NCBI RefSeq assembly: GCF_000524195.1
Contig: NW_020170389.1
Span: 1,383,073-1,447,072, forward strand
Source of the DNA: Echinococcus granulosus
Lineage: Eukaryota; Platyhelminthes; Cestoda; Cyclophyllidea; Taeniidae
Direction: 5' to 3'
Length of the DNA: 64,000 nt
Part shown: positions 13,633 to 25,395 of the stretch, piece after piece
How the letters are laid out: each line of letters starts with the position of its first letter
Position numbering within the stretch: the stretch's first letter is position 1
The notes under the pieces: generated by a model
The model's input: the letters and a program-made list of their open reading frames with translations, nothing else
Told to the model about the DNA's origin: nothing
Database searches by the model: none
Made by a program: the position numbers and the translations under genes

Positions 13633-13800
13633 ATTGAGTGAAAACATAGCCTTATGATGCTTTTCAAAGCGATTGTAAGAAGGATGTTGTACCAGAAAAT
13701 TGGTAATTCAAGCATGTATCTTGGATATTACAAATCTTAATGTAAGTCGAAATATCTTGCACCGATGTGATATAGATTGCACGTTGGGTTCGTCAATCTG

Positions 13801-13988
13801 TGTAGTACTTTAATTGTCTGTTTAACTCTCAATTTCGGTAACAGGCCACATAGAGGCTCCAGCATTGCACCTTCGCTGGGTGGCCTGGCTTTTGGACCGT
13901 GCCAGCAGCCCCAATCCCTACTGGGCACCGACAATGCATTCTGCGCAGGTATTATCTTTCATCTTCAGGGAAGTCTCGGGGTGCCACA
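13801..13988 (+). repeat. 5' terminal repeat of TRIM copy 1
   Basis: 188 bp, TGTAGTACTTTAATTG at the start and GTGCCACA at the end. It carries the family core: tttaactctcaatttcggtaac, then a GC-rich ggtggcctggc block, then cttcagggaagtctc near the end. Confidence 0.72.
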
Positions 13989-14635
13989 TTGGTGGTAGCG
14001 GAAAGTGAACTCGATCTTATAGGACGTTTATTCTATTTCCTATTCCTGAGCGATTGATCTTGTGCATATGCTGTAGTTGGGAGAATCTGTGACGACCTCT
14101 AACAGAGGGGTTGGACATGACGTCTAGCTTCAACAACTGCCCCGGTCCCGTATTCTTCAGGAAAGCTATCAACAACTGAAGCGACATCAGCCGTGAACCA
14201 TGTGGATTGATTTGTTAAAGAACCGTTTGCCGTACTTGTGTAGGGACATCAATTATATGAACATGCGATACCTCAATCACTTCTCTACTAGCTAGATGGG
14301 ACCCAGATAGATATAGCTGAACAGCTCTGAAGTGAGAATAAAGTTCCTTTATGCCTATGTTCCCATGACTAGCTATGGAAACGCGTGATGGCCAGCACAT
14401 TTTTCGTCCCTCCAATACAATTCTGATGCAGGATAAAACTCCAGATCCAGTAGAATTGCCATGAGAGATCAGTGACGTTGCTGTCTGATAACTTTTCAAT
14501 AGCGAGGCAGTTTGACAAATGGTACGGTTAGTTCTTGGGTGTTTTTCCCGCAACAACATTTACGTTGTGATGGCTGACACGGGAAGTTGATCAAGGGGAG
14601 TGTCGGGAGCGACGCTAAAAAGAGGCGATGGGCTA

Positions 14636-14826
14636 TGTAATATGAGGTTTGTTTGATTAGGTCTCGGTTTTGGTGACGGGGTACTCAGGAGACCCGTAAT
14701 TGCACCTCCGCCGGGCGGCCTGGCCTTTAGGCCGAGCCAGTAATCTCAACCCGTACTGTACGCCAATAGCACGCATTCTGTCCGAGTATTGTGTTTTCTT
14801 TCTTCTTCAGCAAAGTCTGCTCCCCA
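14636..14826 (+). repeat. 3' terminal repeat of TRIM copy 1
   Basis: 191 bp, begins TGTAATATGAGG and ends GCTCCCCA. Contains ctcggttttggtgac and gggcggcctggcc, in the same order as the 5' copy. Confidence 0.7.
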
Positions 14827-15688
14827 CTGGCTCAATAATAGTCGCATCGAACTTCTGATACAACTGTTTTAAAAGTATGATCCACTCAGTATGAGCTATA
14901 CGAGCTAGCAACTTAAATTAGAGGAATGAGTTTGTGGAGGACATGGCTCCTAATACTTGCCAATATGCTAAATAAATTTACGAGAAATGAGGTAGTTAGG
15001 TCGAACTTTACGAATCGAAATTAATCTGTAAGAATCGACGTTAGCTTGATTTGATTTCAGACGTTCTTAAATACACTTTAACATTCCACTAGCTATTTAC
15101 AATATTAATGAAATTAAGCTAACTCCGAAAACCGCAATCCCTTGTCCGAGAATTTAAAGCCCCTCAAAAGATCAAGATAGATTGGATGAGTTGAAGCAGG
15201 AAATTTAGTGTACATACAGTAACATTTCTTTCATAGGTATACGAATAACGAGAGACAATCATGCATATAAACTTCCGCCTTCCATCTAAAATGCATCCTT
15301 AATTAATAGAATGGTTAACCACATTATCAGTTTCAAACATTTTCCACACTTTTAGCCAAACCAATCTCATGCTACTGTTTATGGGTTATTAGTATTATCA
15401 TCGAAATGATTTTCTTAGCCACTAGGCTTGAAAATATTTACGAGATTAAATAATAATAAATAATAATTAAATAATTCTACAATTTTTTTTCAAGCCCCTA
15501 ATAAAGGGTAAGCAAATCGAAGAGGTCTGGGCAGGAATATGCTTATATTAGCTTTGAGAGCTCGAGTGAGTAAGTTATGTAAAAAAACAAAGACTTAACA
15601 GATTGTTACGTATTGCAATGGTAAGGGGGCTAGTAGAGTATTTTGTACAAGTAGGCTCGCACACTCCTGAAGTGAGTAAGCAGGGTTT
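14827..15688. other. Intergenic, 3' side of ARID3
   Basis: About 860 bp between TRIM copy 1 and the ARID3 stop codon. It is AT-rich, with a run of TAATAA-type repeats at 15450-15475. It probably contains the ARID3 3' UTR. No gene was seen. Confidence 0.5.
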
Positions 15689-18600
15689 TCACGAAAGCGG
15701 TTTGATTCGGCCAAAAAGGACGCCTTGATAGACTACGCCATTGACCTCCATGCACACGACTAATGTGTTTTCCGGCAGTCCAAGTTGATCGCCTTTGAAG
15801 TGTAAAGGTGCAAGCATTTAATAATTCCCATTGGCTGACTCATTCAATCCACAAATTCAAAAGTGAACTCACCAGCTTGGGTGCTAATCCTTAGGTTCGG
15901 TGCCAATTGAATATTGGATGCCGGAAAATCGCCATTCTCTCGAGGAGTTGCAGTTGGCTTCGCCTGTCGACGATCCTCCACACAGCCGTTCATCGAGTCC
16001 TTCTTCTCTGCGAGCCCCAACTTCTGAACGGTACTGCTCATGAATTGCTGGTAGGCGTTCTGCATAGGGATAGTTAAGGCGAGCGGCTGAATATAAAGTG
16101 GAAAAAGGACATATTCTTATTTGATTCGTTGTCAAATAGGTCCACCACCGATGCATACGGGGCACTTTAGTCTATCATGTTGTCGTTTCTATATCGTCTA
16201 TCAATAGCTCCGACAATTTTGCCCATTCCGTATTTTGCTATCACATATTTCTCATGAATTATTCCATTTCAATAATTATTTATCACCACAAAGTAGTAGG
16301 CCAAAACGGGATGTTATAGGTTACCCTAAACAACTTTATTATTGTGGATTTATACTTGGAAAGTTTGCTCAAATCATTGTGACTATTTGTGAATAAGAGT
16401 TACTCTGCAGCGAAAATGTCAGGTCCGGATATAATTAATCATGATAATCAAGTACATGGTAAACAAATCTCAAAATTGTGGTCTAGTCTTTATCAACTTA
16501 GTTTAGATTAACTTGGGCATGCTTTATTCTTGAAAATGAAAGCTAATTGCATTTAATGGTTAACCTGCTAAATAATACGTAATGTTTGCATACTGCGTAG
16601 AAATGAGCCTTCCTATTGCAATGATGATACTTGGAGCATATTTGCTAAAACTTCAGATCTACATTATTAAGCAGGAGCATAGTTTCACAACTGATCATTC
16701 ATTAGTTCACTAATTGATCGCAATCGGCACTGCGTTGATCCTGCCATTTACATCACCATGGATTCAGGAGAAGATGGCCTCTTTGGACAGTCGTCACAAC
16801 GCCTAAGTCTATCAACGAAATCAAATACATCAACCAGATACCATCGAAACAGAAATTTCTTACCCTACCTAAATGAACTAGTTAGTAACCAACAGCGCTT
16901 TGCTGCAATGCTAATATTTTACGTTTTATTCATTGCCATTTATTAAAAAATATATTTTGGAACCATTACGTGATGAGACTCCAGTGTGGTTTTGAAATTG
17001 CAGAACAGCTTATCATTTCCTATCTTTCATAAGTGTTTAAGTGGGTTATATTCTGAAATGGTTTCCCTTAGTTCGACTTGAATCCGTCCACTGCCCTTCC
17101 GCTATCTTTACCAACGCGCTACTAACATTAAATAAGTAGAATACTGTTCCAAAGAATCAGAAAACTCACTTGCATTAGATCACTCCTTGAGAAGTTGCAA
17201 TTCGACGTAGTTCCTACATCATTAAGTGGCAAACGTTGTTTCAGGAACTCAGAAAATTGGGTTGCAGCACTTTGTTGACTTTTATCTGGCACTTCCACGT
17301 TGGTCGGAAGACGTGGCGATGGAGTTTCTTGTGGCGAGTGTCGTTGGTCTAAATCGAAGGCTGATGTACACTTCGGAAGAGTGGATAACTTCATAGGCTT
17401 TAAGTAGCGGTTGGCTATTTGAATAGGCATTCCAATTCACACTTTCTTGGAATCAATTTTTATTTAAACAAGGGTGATTTTAAGACATACCCTCGCTCTT
17501 CAGATCAGATTCGAGAGTTGCGGGAGATGAGTAATTGGGCTTGGAGTTAGGCCGCGGCTTGGGACTTGCGGCAGCCGTCACCATGGTAGTTGACGATGAA
17601 GACAAACACCGCTGAGGGTATTTTGATCTTTTCTGTTTCTATAGCAAGTCAAAGTCACTTCATGTTTAAATTACGATTACGTCTGCTTAAGCATTTTAGC
17701 AGCGTTTAAATTTACTACTAATTGATCGTCATCGAAGTAGGACTTAGCATCAAATGCAGCTGGGGGAGTGGGAGTTGGTGGACGAACAACCGTTGTCGAG
17801 GTTGGTACCACCAAACTAGGAAAACCAAAGAAGTGTGTATCGGGGAATATGCTTCCATTTCTTCCCGAATTCGGTGTGGGGAATCCTGGGGGGAGAAGTA
17901 GGCCTGAAGGTAAAAGCGACGGGCCGCAGGAGGCGGAGACATTAGGTGGTGGCGGTGGGGGGGGCGGAGGTGCGAGGAGGGAATGGTGAGGAGGAGGTGG
18001 ATGGGAGAATGTGGCTCCAAGTGACGTGTTGGACAGCGGCTGTCCCGCGGTGCCAGATTGTGCACCTGCGCTCGAACTGGGACCCATGAGCATAGGATAC
18101 TCGAAGCTGTACGAGGAGCGCCTCGCCTCCCGTCGATTTCCATCAATTGCGGCCTGCAGTTCACTCGGAGTGCTGAGCGCCAGTTTTTCATACTCGTAGG
18201 GATAGAGGTATTTCATGTACCTAAGGGTTTAATAACGCACACAACTGTTTGTATCAGTGACTCAGTAGTGGTTAGCCCTAACTGTGGTTAATAATAATTG
18301 AATTTAATGTGTGGGCACGAAAACAACAGCTGTGCCACACAACTGTTTGTAACTTTTGCTGCCGCAAACATTCTACCTGTTACTTCCTGCACCAAGCTAT
18401 CATGAGTCACCACCGAGTTAAATTCTACTCCCGGATGGGCTTCCGTTAAGCCCTACTCGTGTTGAAAAGTTCGTGTTCAATTTCACAGTTTTCGGCCACA
18501 CCGACTGTCAGCTTGCGCGTCACAGATGCCAAGGGTATCAAAAGTTTGACGCTTGAAAACCGTGAAGTAAGTTGACCATTGCAATGTGACATTGGAATTT

Positions 18601-21600
18601 ACAAATAATGCTTTCCAAATTGACAGCTTTAGTTACATGATCAATGGGTAAAATTCCATTCTAACTTCTTACCTATCCTAAGTTTCTGCAATTTATATTA
18701 TTCCGTCGCAATCCTGAAGCTTATAAGTTTGAAATCTTATGTACTTAGCTAACTATATAGCATTAAAATGTATATAGATCCCATCTAAATGTAAAACACT
18801 CTAAACCGCCATTGATATCAGTGAAACAGTTCAGCACTTCTGTTTTTGAACAAGTTCTGGAAAACCCGAGAATCCGACTGATAGGTCTCACTGGCTGAGG
18901 TGGATTAGTTTCACCCCCCCCCCCCCAAATACTGATTGGACGATATGATCCGAACCTTCCCCCTTTAATCCCAAATGAGTGAGTTTTTCTCTCCCAACCA
19001 GTTAACAAACATCCAATGAGCAAATTTGATTCATCTCTCGATAGAGGAGTATGTATGCGTGCGTCCACATTTATTAGCCTATTAGATGATGAAGATTGCC
19101 CGCTGCGTGCGCGCATGTGTGCATGTGTATCCAGGTGGGATGGTGGGAGGGGTCAAGAGGAAAGGCAGGGGAAGGGAAGGGGGAAGAGTGAAAATAGTTT
19201 CGTGGAATTCGTATTTCCCTGCTGCCACACACGCAAATTTTTTGACATGACCGCAACAGCTGTCGTGCCATGGAGATAATTAACCACGAAGTGAGTGAGA
19301 GCTGCAGTTGCGGATGGAGTGGTTGAGTCAAATTCGCCCTTTTGCCCACACATTTCATTTAATGTTATCACTCCCTTCTTGTGTTGGAACATAGGGAGCA
19401 CAAAATCACTCGGTGGACACCATACTTTCAGCTTGAAAAAAGACGAATAAACATAGCAACTCACTGTGTTCTCAACGTAAATGCAGCACTGGTAATGGAA
19501 GAGGGTAACTGAAGGCCCTTCGTTATTTCACGCCAGAGTTTCTTGTTAATGACCTCAACTAGACCGCCTCTAGTCACCACAAGCCTATACAACTCGTACA
19601 AATCGAGCACCTGCTTCGCCATTATTGGAATTCGGTTGACGGGTGAGCCTAAAAATAGAAGGCACATTTATTCATTCATTTATTTTGTGCACTTAAACAA
19701 GTTCTCAAATTCTAGAGTTTAAGTGAATTTAAACGACCTTCTTTTCTAACAAAAGCCTCCACTTCAACTTACGATACATATTAATTTCATACATGCTAAA
19801 ATAAACTAACGAAAGGACAGAACTTTTTGAATTTTCGAAGTTGAATAGCTTGCATGACTGTTAGTTTGTTAATTATGCTGCCTAATTATGCCCGATTGCA
19901 AGGGGAGAGCGATGCCATGCATGAAATGATTAACATTATTTTGGTCGTGCACACACACATACAGAGAGATACAATTCGGTAGGGGAAATCTCATTTGTGA
20001 ACTTAACACGTCGCGCCTGATTTTCTCATTAACTACCGGCGCTGATGATGGAAGACAATTTCGTTGGCTAATTAGCACACCAATTGCGCGAGTGGTCTTT
20101 TACACCAAAAATGGGTACACATACCTCTTTTTTGCATGAAATTGAACAAATCGTCCAGGAACTCCTTCCTCTTGGGGTCTGAGGATAGTTCGTACAGCTG
20201 AAACAAAAATGTAACTGCATAGGCTACACGAAGTCACACCTCTTCTTAAAGTACAGATGGATCCAGAAGATCTGAATGCTAACGATTGTACGAGGATTCA
20301 GATGGCTTCAACTAGACCCAGGTCAGGAATAAATTGAGTGACTGCTTGGTTGATATTTGCCTCGAGAGAAGGGGAGGGGGAGAGATAAATATTTCAATCG
20401 GGTGCATGCGGTATTCCCTAGGGGGCGTGCGTGTATGTGCGTGGCCTGGGGTACGCGCCTGTCCACTACCTCCCCCTCCCCCACGAAAAATTAATTCTGC
20501 CATGGTGAAGAGATGTATTCAATTAAGTCAAGTGCGAAAATAATCTCGGGATGCCTGGTGAAGGAAACTCACTTCCCTCCGTTAAATAATGTACGATCAA
20601 TTCCTCAGGGATTTCGGAATGCATATGTGTTGATTTCAGACGATAATTGGAATTCAGAAGAAAGTGCATTGAGAGGAGGATTTTTTACCCCTGAATCATT
20701 CCTTTTCCTCATTAGATGTTCGCAGAATTGAATAAACCATTGTGTTTATTATCCCTGTGTGCTTGACCTTAAATGACTTGGTATTTAGGGTGATCAAATA
20801 TTCCTGTTATATCAGCATAAAAATTAGTAGCCCTGAATTCTAACTCTATCACGTCTGAACTGCAGCGACAGACCAGATTATCAGAGAAAACTGATCAAAA
20901 ACTCCAGTGACTACGAGAAGCAGTGCAGCATAAAACCTGTTAAATTTTTTATGCTTTAAGTAGATCCCTACTTCATCTACTATTGTTGGTACATCCATCG
21001 CCACCACCAATACCGAAAATGCATTACCTTTAGGTTGGAAATTATCATCTAGCGTAAACACACAGTCTGAGTTGTCGTCCCAGGAGAACGACTTGAATGC
21101 AATCATCCGTATGGCAGTCTTTTTGCAACACCTCTAGGCACAATCTGCATAATTTATCGGGAGTATGTTAAACCGTCCGTTGCTGAGTTGATCAATCCTA
21201 TGGGAGCATTTGACTCTTTTTCAGCAGTAGCTAAGAAGGGCAATTGCCTGATTATTCACCTATCTTTGATGATCCTGTTTAATAATACAACAATTATATA
21301 TTGACCTCTGTGCTGAAAGAAATAGCATCTCATTTTAACCAACACAGTGGACACTTTATGAAATCTCACCTGCTTGAACTGCTCTTGGAATGTCCAGTGA
21401 TGTCCAGCCTGACTTGCATCTGGCATTACTTCCACCCCTTCAACGGAAGACCCAGCACCCGAAAGGAGCATAGGACTTCCTGACCTCGAGGAAGAACCGC
21501 CATCTTTTTCCTCTGGTCCTTCAGCATCTCCTTGAAGTCTTGAAGGTAAACCTGGTGGTTGAAACCCTCCAGAGGCAAATGCTGCTGCAGCTGCTGCCAG

Positions 21601-23782
21601 CATTGGGTTCCAAGGAGAAGCTGTGCTTCCAGGTACGAGGCCACCTCCTGAAGACTGTTGAAATAAAGGATTTATCGCCATAGCAGCTGCTGCTGCCAAC
21701 GCGCTAGCACCAAGAGGTACTGGATCACTATTGGTAGTTGTTGTGATTGCAGGCATACTTGGAGTGACTGCAGCAGCGCGACCAGAAGGAAATAGTGGTG
21801 GGAAATTTTTCGGCAACATGGCGATACGGGAGTTCGCGGAATCGGGAACAACGTCTCCCCACAGAGGCAGTGGTGGATAGTGTGGCAGGTCCTTGGACGA
21901 CTCTGACTCCTGTTGCTGTTGTGGTGGTTGCTGCGGTTTTGAGGAAGGCGACTCTTCCGCTCCATTTTTAATCCGAGGTGGCAGTGGTTGCGGTAGCTGA
22001 GGTTGCTGGTCCTGAAAGGAAGTAAGACAGTGGCTGCAAGTTGTTCTCTAATCCACAAATTGATACCGGATTAAATTAATGACCTCATGAGGGTATGTTG
22101 GGAAAACCTCGTAGAAAGAGCCGTTAATTGGGTTCCAGGATTGGACAGCCGTACTGATGCATATCAACAGCTGTGCCCGGATTATCATCAATCAGACATA
22201 TGTTGCTACTGTCTCAACATTGCATAACAGTTGTTCGTGTCTACTAGGATCTAATATTTTTCCTAAGGTATTTAGTAGGATGTATGCATTTAAGTAAGGT
22301 TATACGTAATAACACAACTGTTTCTTATTTATCGGTCAGTCTTATTCAGCACAGTTGACTGTTAATCTGTCACCTACTGATCATACTAATTGATATAATT
22401 ATTACCTGTTTACTGATACCCCCATCTATTTGATTTACCATTTTCCTTTAACCTATTTAAATCATCATTACTTAAGTTACAAGTTCATTTGACTGACCAT
22501 TTATATCAATGCTGTGTGGCCAACTTCGAAGGGCACTAACAAGCTGTCTTTTTGTGAATGGAGAGATAAGCAATATCACTCATTGGGTTGTAAACCTCCT
22601 TGTTTTGACGAGATACTATGTATGCCAGCAATTAGTCATATCTTGACTTACTTTAACACTAGCACCTAATTTAAAAATCATGTTTGAAACAATTGACACT
22701 GACTTCCACCAATGCTTTTGACCTGACTGTTGTCTGGAGGGATTTGGCAAATGTGAAGTTGCTCTAGTCGTTTGCTTGAGAGGTGTCAGCACTGGCAAAT
22801 TATTCCAATTACTAGAGGTGCAGAAAAAGTGCTTGTGGTGGTGAAGAATTTGCCAGTTTGAAGGAATGTAAACCCAATGAGCACCAGTGCCACCTCCTCA
22901 ATATTCACAGTTTTTGTCACACTCCCCGATTTGGCTGTACATGAAAATTTTGCATTATATCAAACAATTAAAGAAGGAATTTTCGAATTGCTGTTACTTG
23001 CACATCACCAGTGACAGGCATGATGGTGGCGGCAGTGGATTTAGGGACATTCACCATCTTCGATATCACATCCATCATTGTGTTATTTCAATACAAATGT
23101 TTGTACATGGATGTGGTGAAAAGCACCGCGCTTTGGTGTGTGCATTTGTTTTTGTAAGATTCACAATGCCTCTATGACATCTGCGCAAACGGGCATACAT
23201 ATACGCAAAATGCAGGATATTAGCTCGAAGAAGTGAATGCACTTTCTTTTGTGCTGATTGCTTTTCTCTTTCTTCTTCGCCTATTTCCCCTCTCCCACTT
23301 TTCCCGCATCGCTTTGTTTAGTTACCTTCTTTTTAGTTTAAAATTAATGGTTTCTGGCAAACGGTTCTAAGCGCGTACACATTCTTTCAAGTTTTGTGAA
23401 TCAAAATCCTGCAATCATGCTCAGGTTTAAAATCACTTACTCCCTTAGACGAAAAACTGCTGGCACTAGTGCACAGCGAATCGCTGCTACATTCGTGCGT
23501 TGGTTGAGATGGTGCTGTGAGGCCTTCTCCCTCTCCTGAGGTAGAGTGTTGTTTTGGCTCTAGACACCGCTTCTTCGCCGGTGGCTGTGGAGATGCTGAA
23601 CGCACATTGCTAGCACAGAAGGGTCCTTCAGCAAAGCGCGGATAGGTTGGAGAACCCGTCACCATGTCAGAAAGAATGGGACTGGAATTATGAGCCCCAC
23701 TTCCTGTTATCGGCGGGCTCTTATCTCCAGATTGTGGAAAAAGCAGGTTTGGAAGCGGTGCTCGAACAGGCGATCCGGCCAT
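15689..23782 (-). CDS. ARID3: ARID3/dead-ringer type transcription factor, 9 exons
   Basis: Nuclear DNA-binding regulator with an extended ARID domain that binds AT-rich DNA. Minus-strand exons: 23782-23441, 22011-21370, 20197-20125, 19648-19465, 18220-17681, 17627-17491, 17414-17170, 16086-15873, 15792-15689. Total 2481 nt, 826 aa plus stop. The ARID region (about residues 317-440) begins HHWTFQEQFKQ and continues LYELSSDPKRKEFLDDLFNF, then GSPVNRIPIMAKQVLDLY, GGLVEVINKKLWREITKG, SITSAAFTLRTQ, then YMKYLYPYEYE and LQAAIDGNRREARR, as in vertebrate ARID3 and fly dead ringer. The last exon ends with MEVNGVVYQGVLFGR, matching the REKLES-beta segment. Low-complexity parts: alanine runs in exon 2, a Gln-rich stretch at its start, and a nine-proline run in exon 5. 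AKKRCLEPK in exon 1 looks like a basic nuclear signal. The exon 5/6 junction (53-nt intron) is the least certain. AG at 23792-23791 precedes the ATG by 8 nt. Confidence 0.92.
16758..16946 (+). CDS. Candidate small tail-anchored membrane protein nested in ARID3 intron 7
   Basis: A 62-codon frame on the strand opposite ARID3, wholly inside its 1.08-kb intron 7. The start context caccATGG matches the Kozak preference. The protein is Ser/Thr/Asn-rich and basic, then ends in a hydrophobic stretch FAAMLIFYVLFIAIY right before the stop, the layout of a tail-anchored protein. ATTAAA-like sequence overlaps the stop. I do not recognise a family. It could equally be a chance frame in AT-rich intron DNA. 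Confidence 0.25.
   Translation: MDSGEDGLFGQSSQRLSLSTKSNTSTRYHRNRNFLPYLNELVSNQQRFAAMLIFYVLFIAIY
18914..18926 (+). repeat. Poly-C tract (13 C)
   Basis: Homopolymer in ARID3 intron 4. Prone to length error in sequencing. Confidence 0.85.
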
Positions 23783-25357
23783 TATAACTTCTAGAAGGCA
23801 ATAGAGGGCTCTGAAGCTTGTATTACGTTGGAAGATTTTGGCTTTATTAGTAAAATTCCCACGCACTCACTCCAAGCATTCTCATTTAGGATATCCTTTA
23901 GAATCTGGAAAGGGGTGAATTTCAATCCTGTGGGCCATTTCCCATGTCAACTTGGATTTGCAAGGCTAAATTAGTCTTTTGCGTTGGCCAATAGAAGGCG
24001 GTTTAAAAAGAACAAGGCGGAATGCATACCTTTACCTTTTGCAGCTTTCACAGAGGTGGAGTTGATGATTTTCATCAAAGATTATTTCTACTCCCCTGAG
24101 GAGGTGAGAAAAGTCTTTGTGTTTTTGTAAACTATGGCTTTGGATATGAGAAAAGGGCACTGCGCCCTTGCCAGAAACTAAAATTTCATCCTCATCACAA
24201 CAGGCCGCCAACATAATTAAAAATTAGGCTTTTCGTTTCCCCTTTCCCCTTTTATGAAAACACCACGGCCTATATCTTATTTTATAAACTCACGTGAAGA
24301 AGGTAGGATTGCAAATGGTTGGAAAACTTTTCACAAAAAAATGCTCATTACAACTAGGATGTGCACTAGAATGAATGTACTTATCTTGTAAGGCTACTAA
24401 ATAAAATAGCTGTGATCGGTAAATCCAAGGAAGTATATTTCGATGCCCTGAAAATTATTGGAAGAGTTTGTTAAAAGGAAAAACTTTTATTTTTTGTGTA
24501 ACTTTTGTTAATGAGGCGAATCCTTCGCAGACTTATTTTGTGCAACTGTTATTTGTTTTCAGTGATCACTAAATAATCTCTTCAAATTTGTGTTTGTACA
24601 TCTTTGACCAAAGTTGATCTAAATATTTCAGAAACCTCATCAGAAAAGCAAAGTCTTATAAAGACATCACAGGCACCAATATATCAAGCCTAAGAGCTAT
24701 TTTAGTGTTGACTAACATTTGTGATCAATGCGAGAATGGTAGACAACGATTTAAAGGGCCAGACCTAGTCCGAAATGCAAAAAAGATCATGCTACCATTT
24801 AGAAGATGTAGCTCCATCTTTGTAACGAATCCATGTAAGTTTGTTTGACAGAACTCACAGATTTCGCTTCAGAAAAAACCGAATTTAAGGGGTAAATGCG
24901 TTTATCAAAAGCTGTATACGAAATCTTATGTTGGTTGTATGGGCTTCCAAACGTCTCATGCATATTTAGAGGAACAAATAACCTAGTTAAACGCACGAGT
25001 TAGCGGCTATGTTTGAAGCTCTTGAGAAATTAAATTGGGCAAATTTGAGTAGTGAGGCCACTTTTTTGTCGCTTTGTTGTACTTTTATACGCATTTCGAA
25101 GAAATATAATTTGTTTGGAACAGCGCGTTTTAATACTGCTGGTAGTTGTTAGATGTCATCCGTACTAACTAGCGTCTAATTGGTCTGTGCGGTTTTCTGT
25201 TCTAGAAACTATATTACAGGCCGAACAACTGGTAATCCTCACCGCTGCTACACCACTGTTGCCACACACCCTTCACGCGCCAGTAAAAGCAAATGGGCGG
25301 TCCCTGTAGTGTTCCCGTTTCTAAAGGTCATAGTAATAATTCAGTTAAAAGCCCCGC

Positions 25358-25395
25358 GTGCACATGTGTGCCCTTGCGTGCGTGCGTGTGCACGC
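25358..25395. repeat. GT/GC alternating purine-pyrimidine tract
   Basis: gtgcacatgtgtg... continuing to gtgtgcacgcac is nearly perfect purine-pyrimidine alternation with CpG, of the kind able to adopt Z-DNA. Short frames across it are artefacts of the repeat. Confidence 0.6.

Larger units (their letters stand above)
13801..14826 (+). mobile_element. TRIM-like element, copy 1 (non-autonomous LTR retroelement)
   Basis: A 1026-bp unit with direct terminal repeats at 13801-13988 and 14636-14826, both starting TGTA and ending CA. Just after the left repeat comes ttggtggtagcgg (13989-14001), placed like a primer-binding site. Just before the right repeat comes a purine-rich run (about 14617-14632), placed like a polypurine tract. 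The 647-bp internal part aligns by eye with two other copies in this window. Shared blocks include gtgacgacctc near 14090, gatcagtgacgttgctgtc near 14467 and gttgtgatggctgac near 14563. No reading frame spans it. It sits between the convergent 3' ends of GPD2 and ARID3. No clear target-site duplication was found. Confidence 0.75.

Noticed and set aside
17768..18291. Several plus-strand frames opposite ARID3 exon 5
   Set aside because: Antisense shadows of a GC-rich, low-complexity coding exon.
22616..22798. Minus-strand frame in ARID3 intron 1 with a good donor (AAA|GTAAGT), a tempting extra exon
   Set aside because: No acceptor gives the phase-0 entry required by exon 1. Exon 1 joins directly in phase to the exon at 22011.
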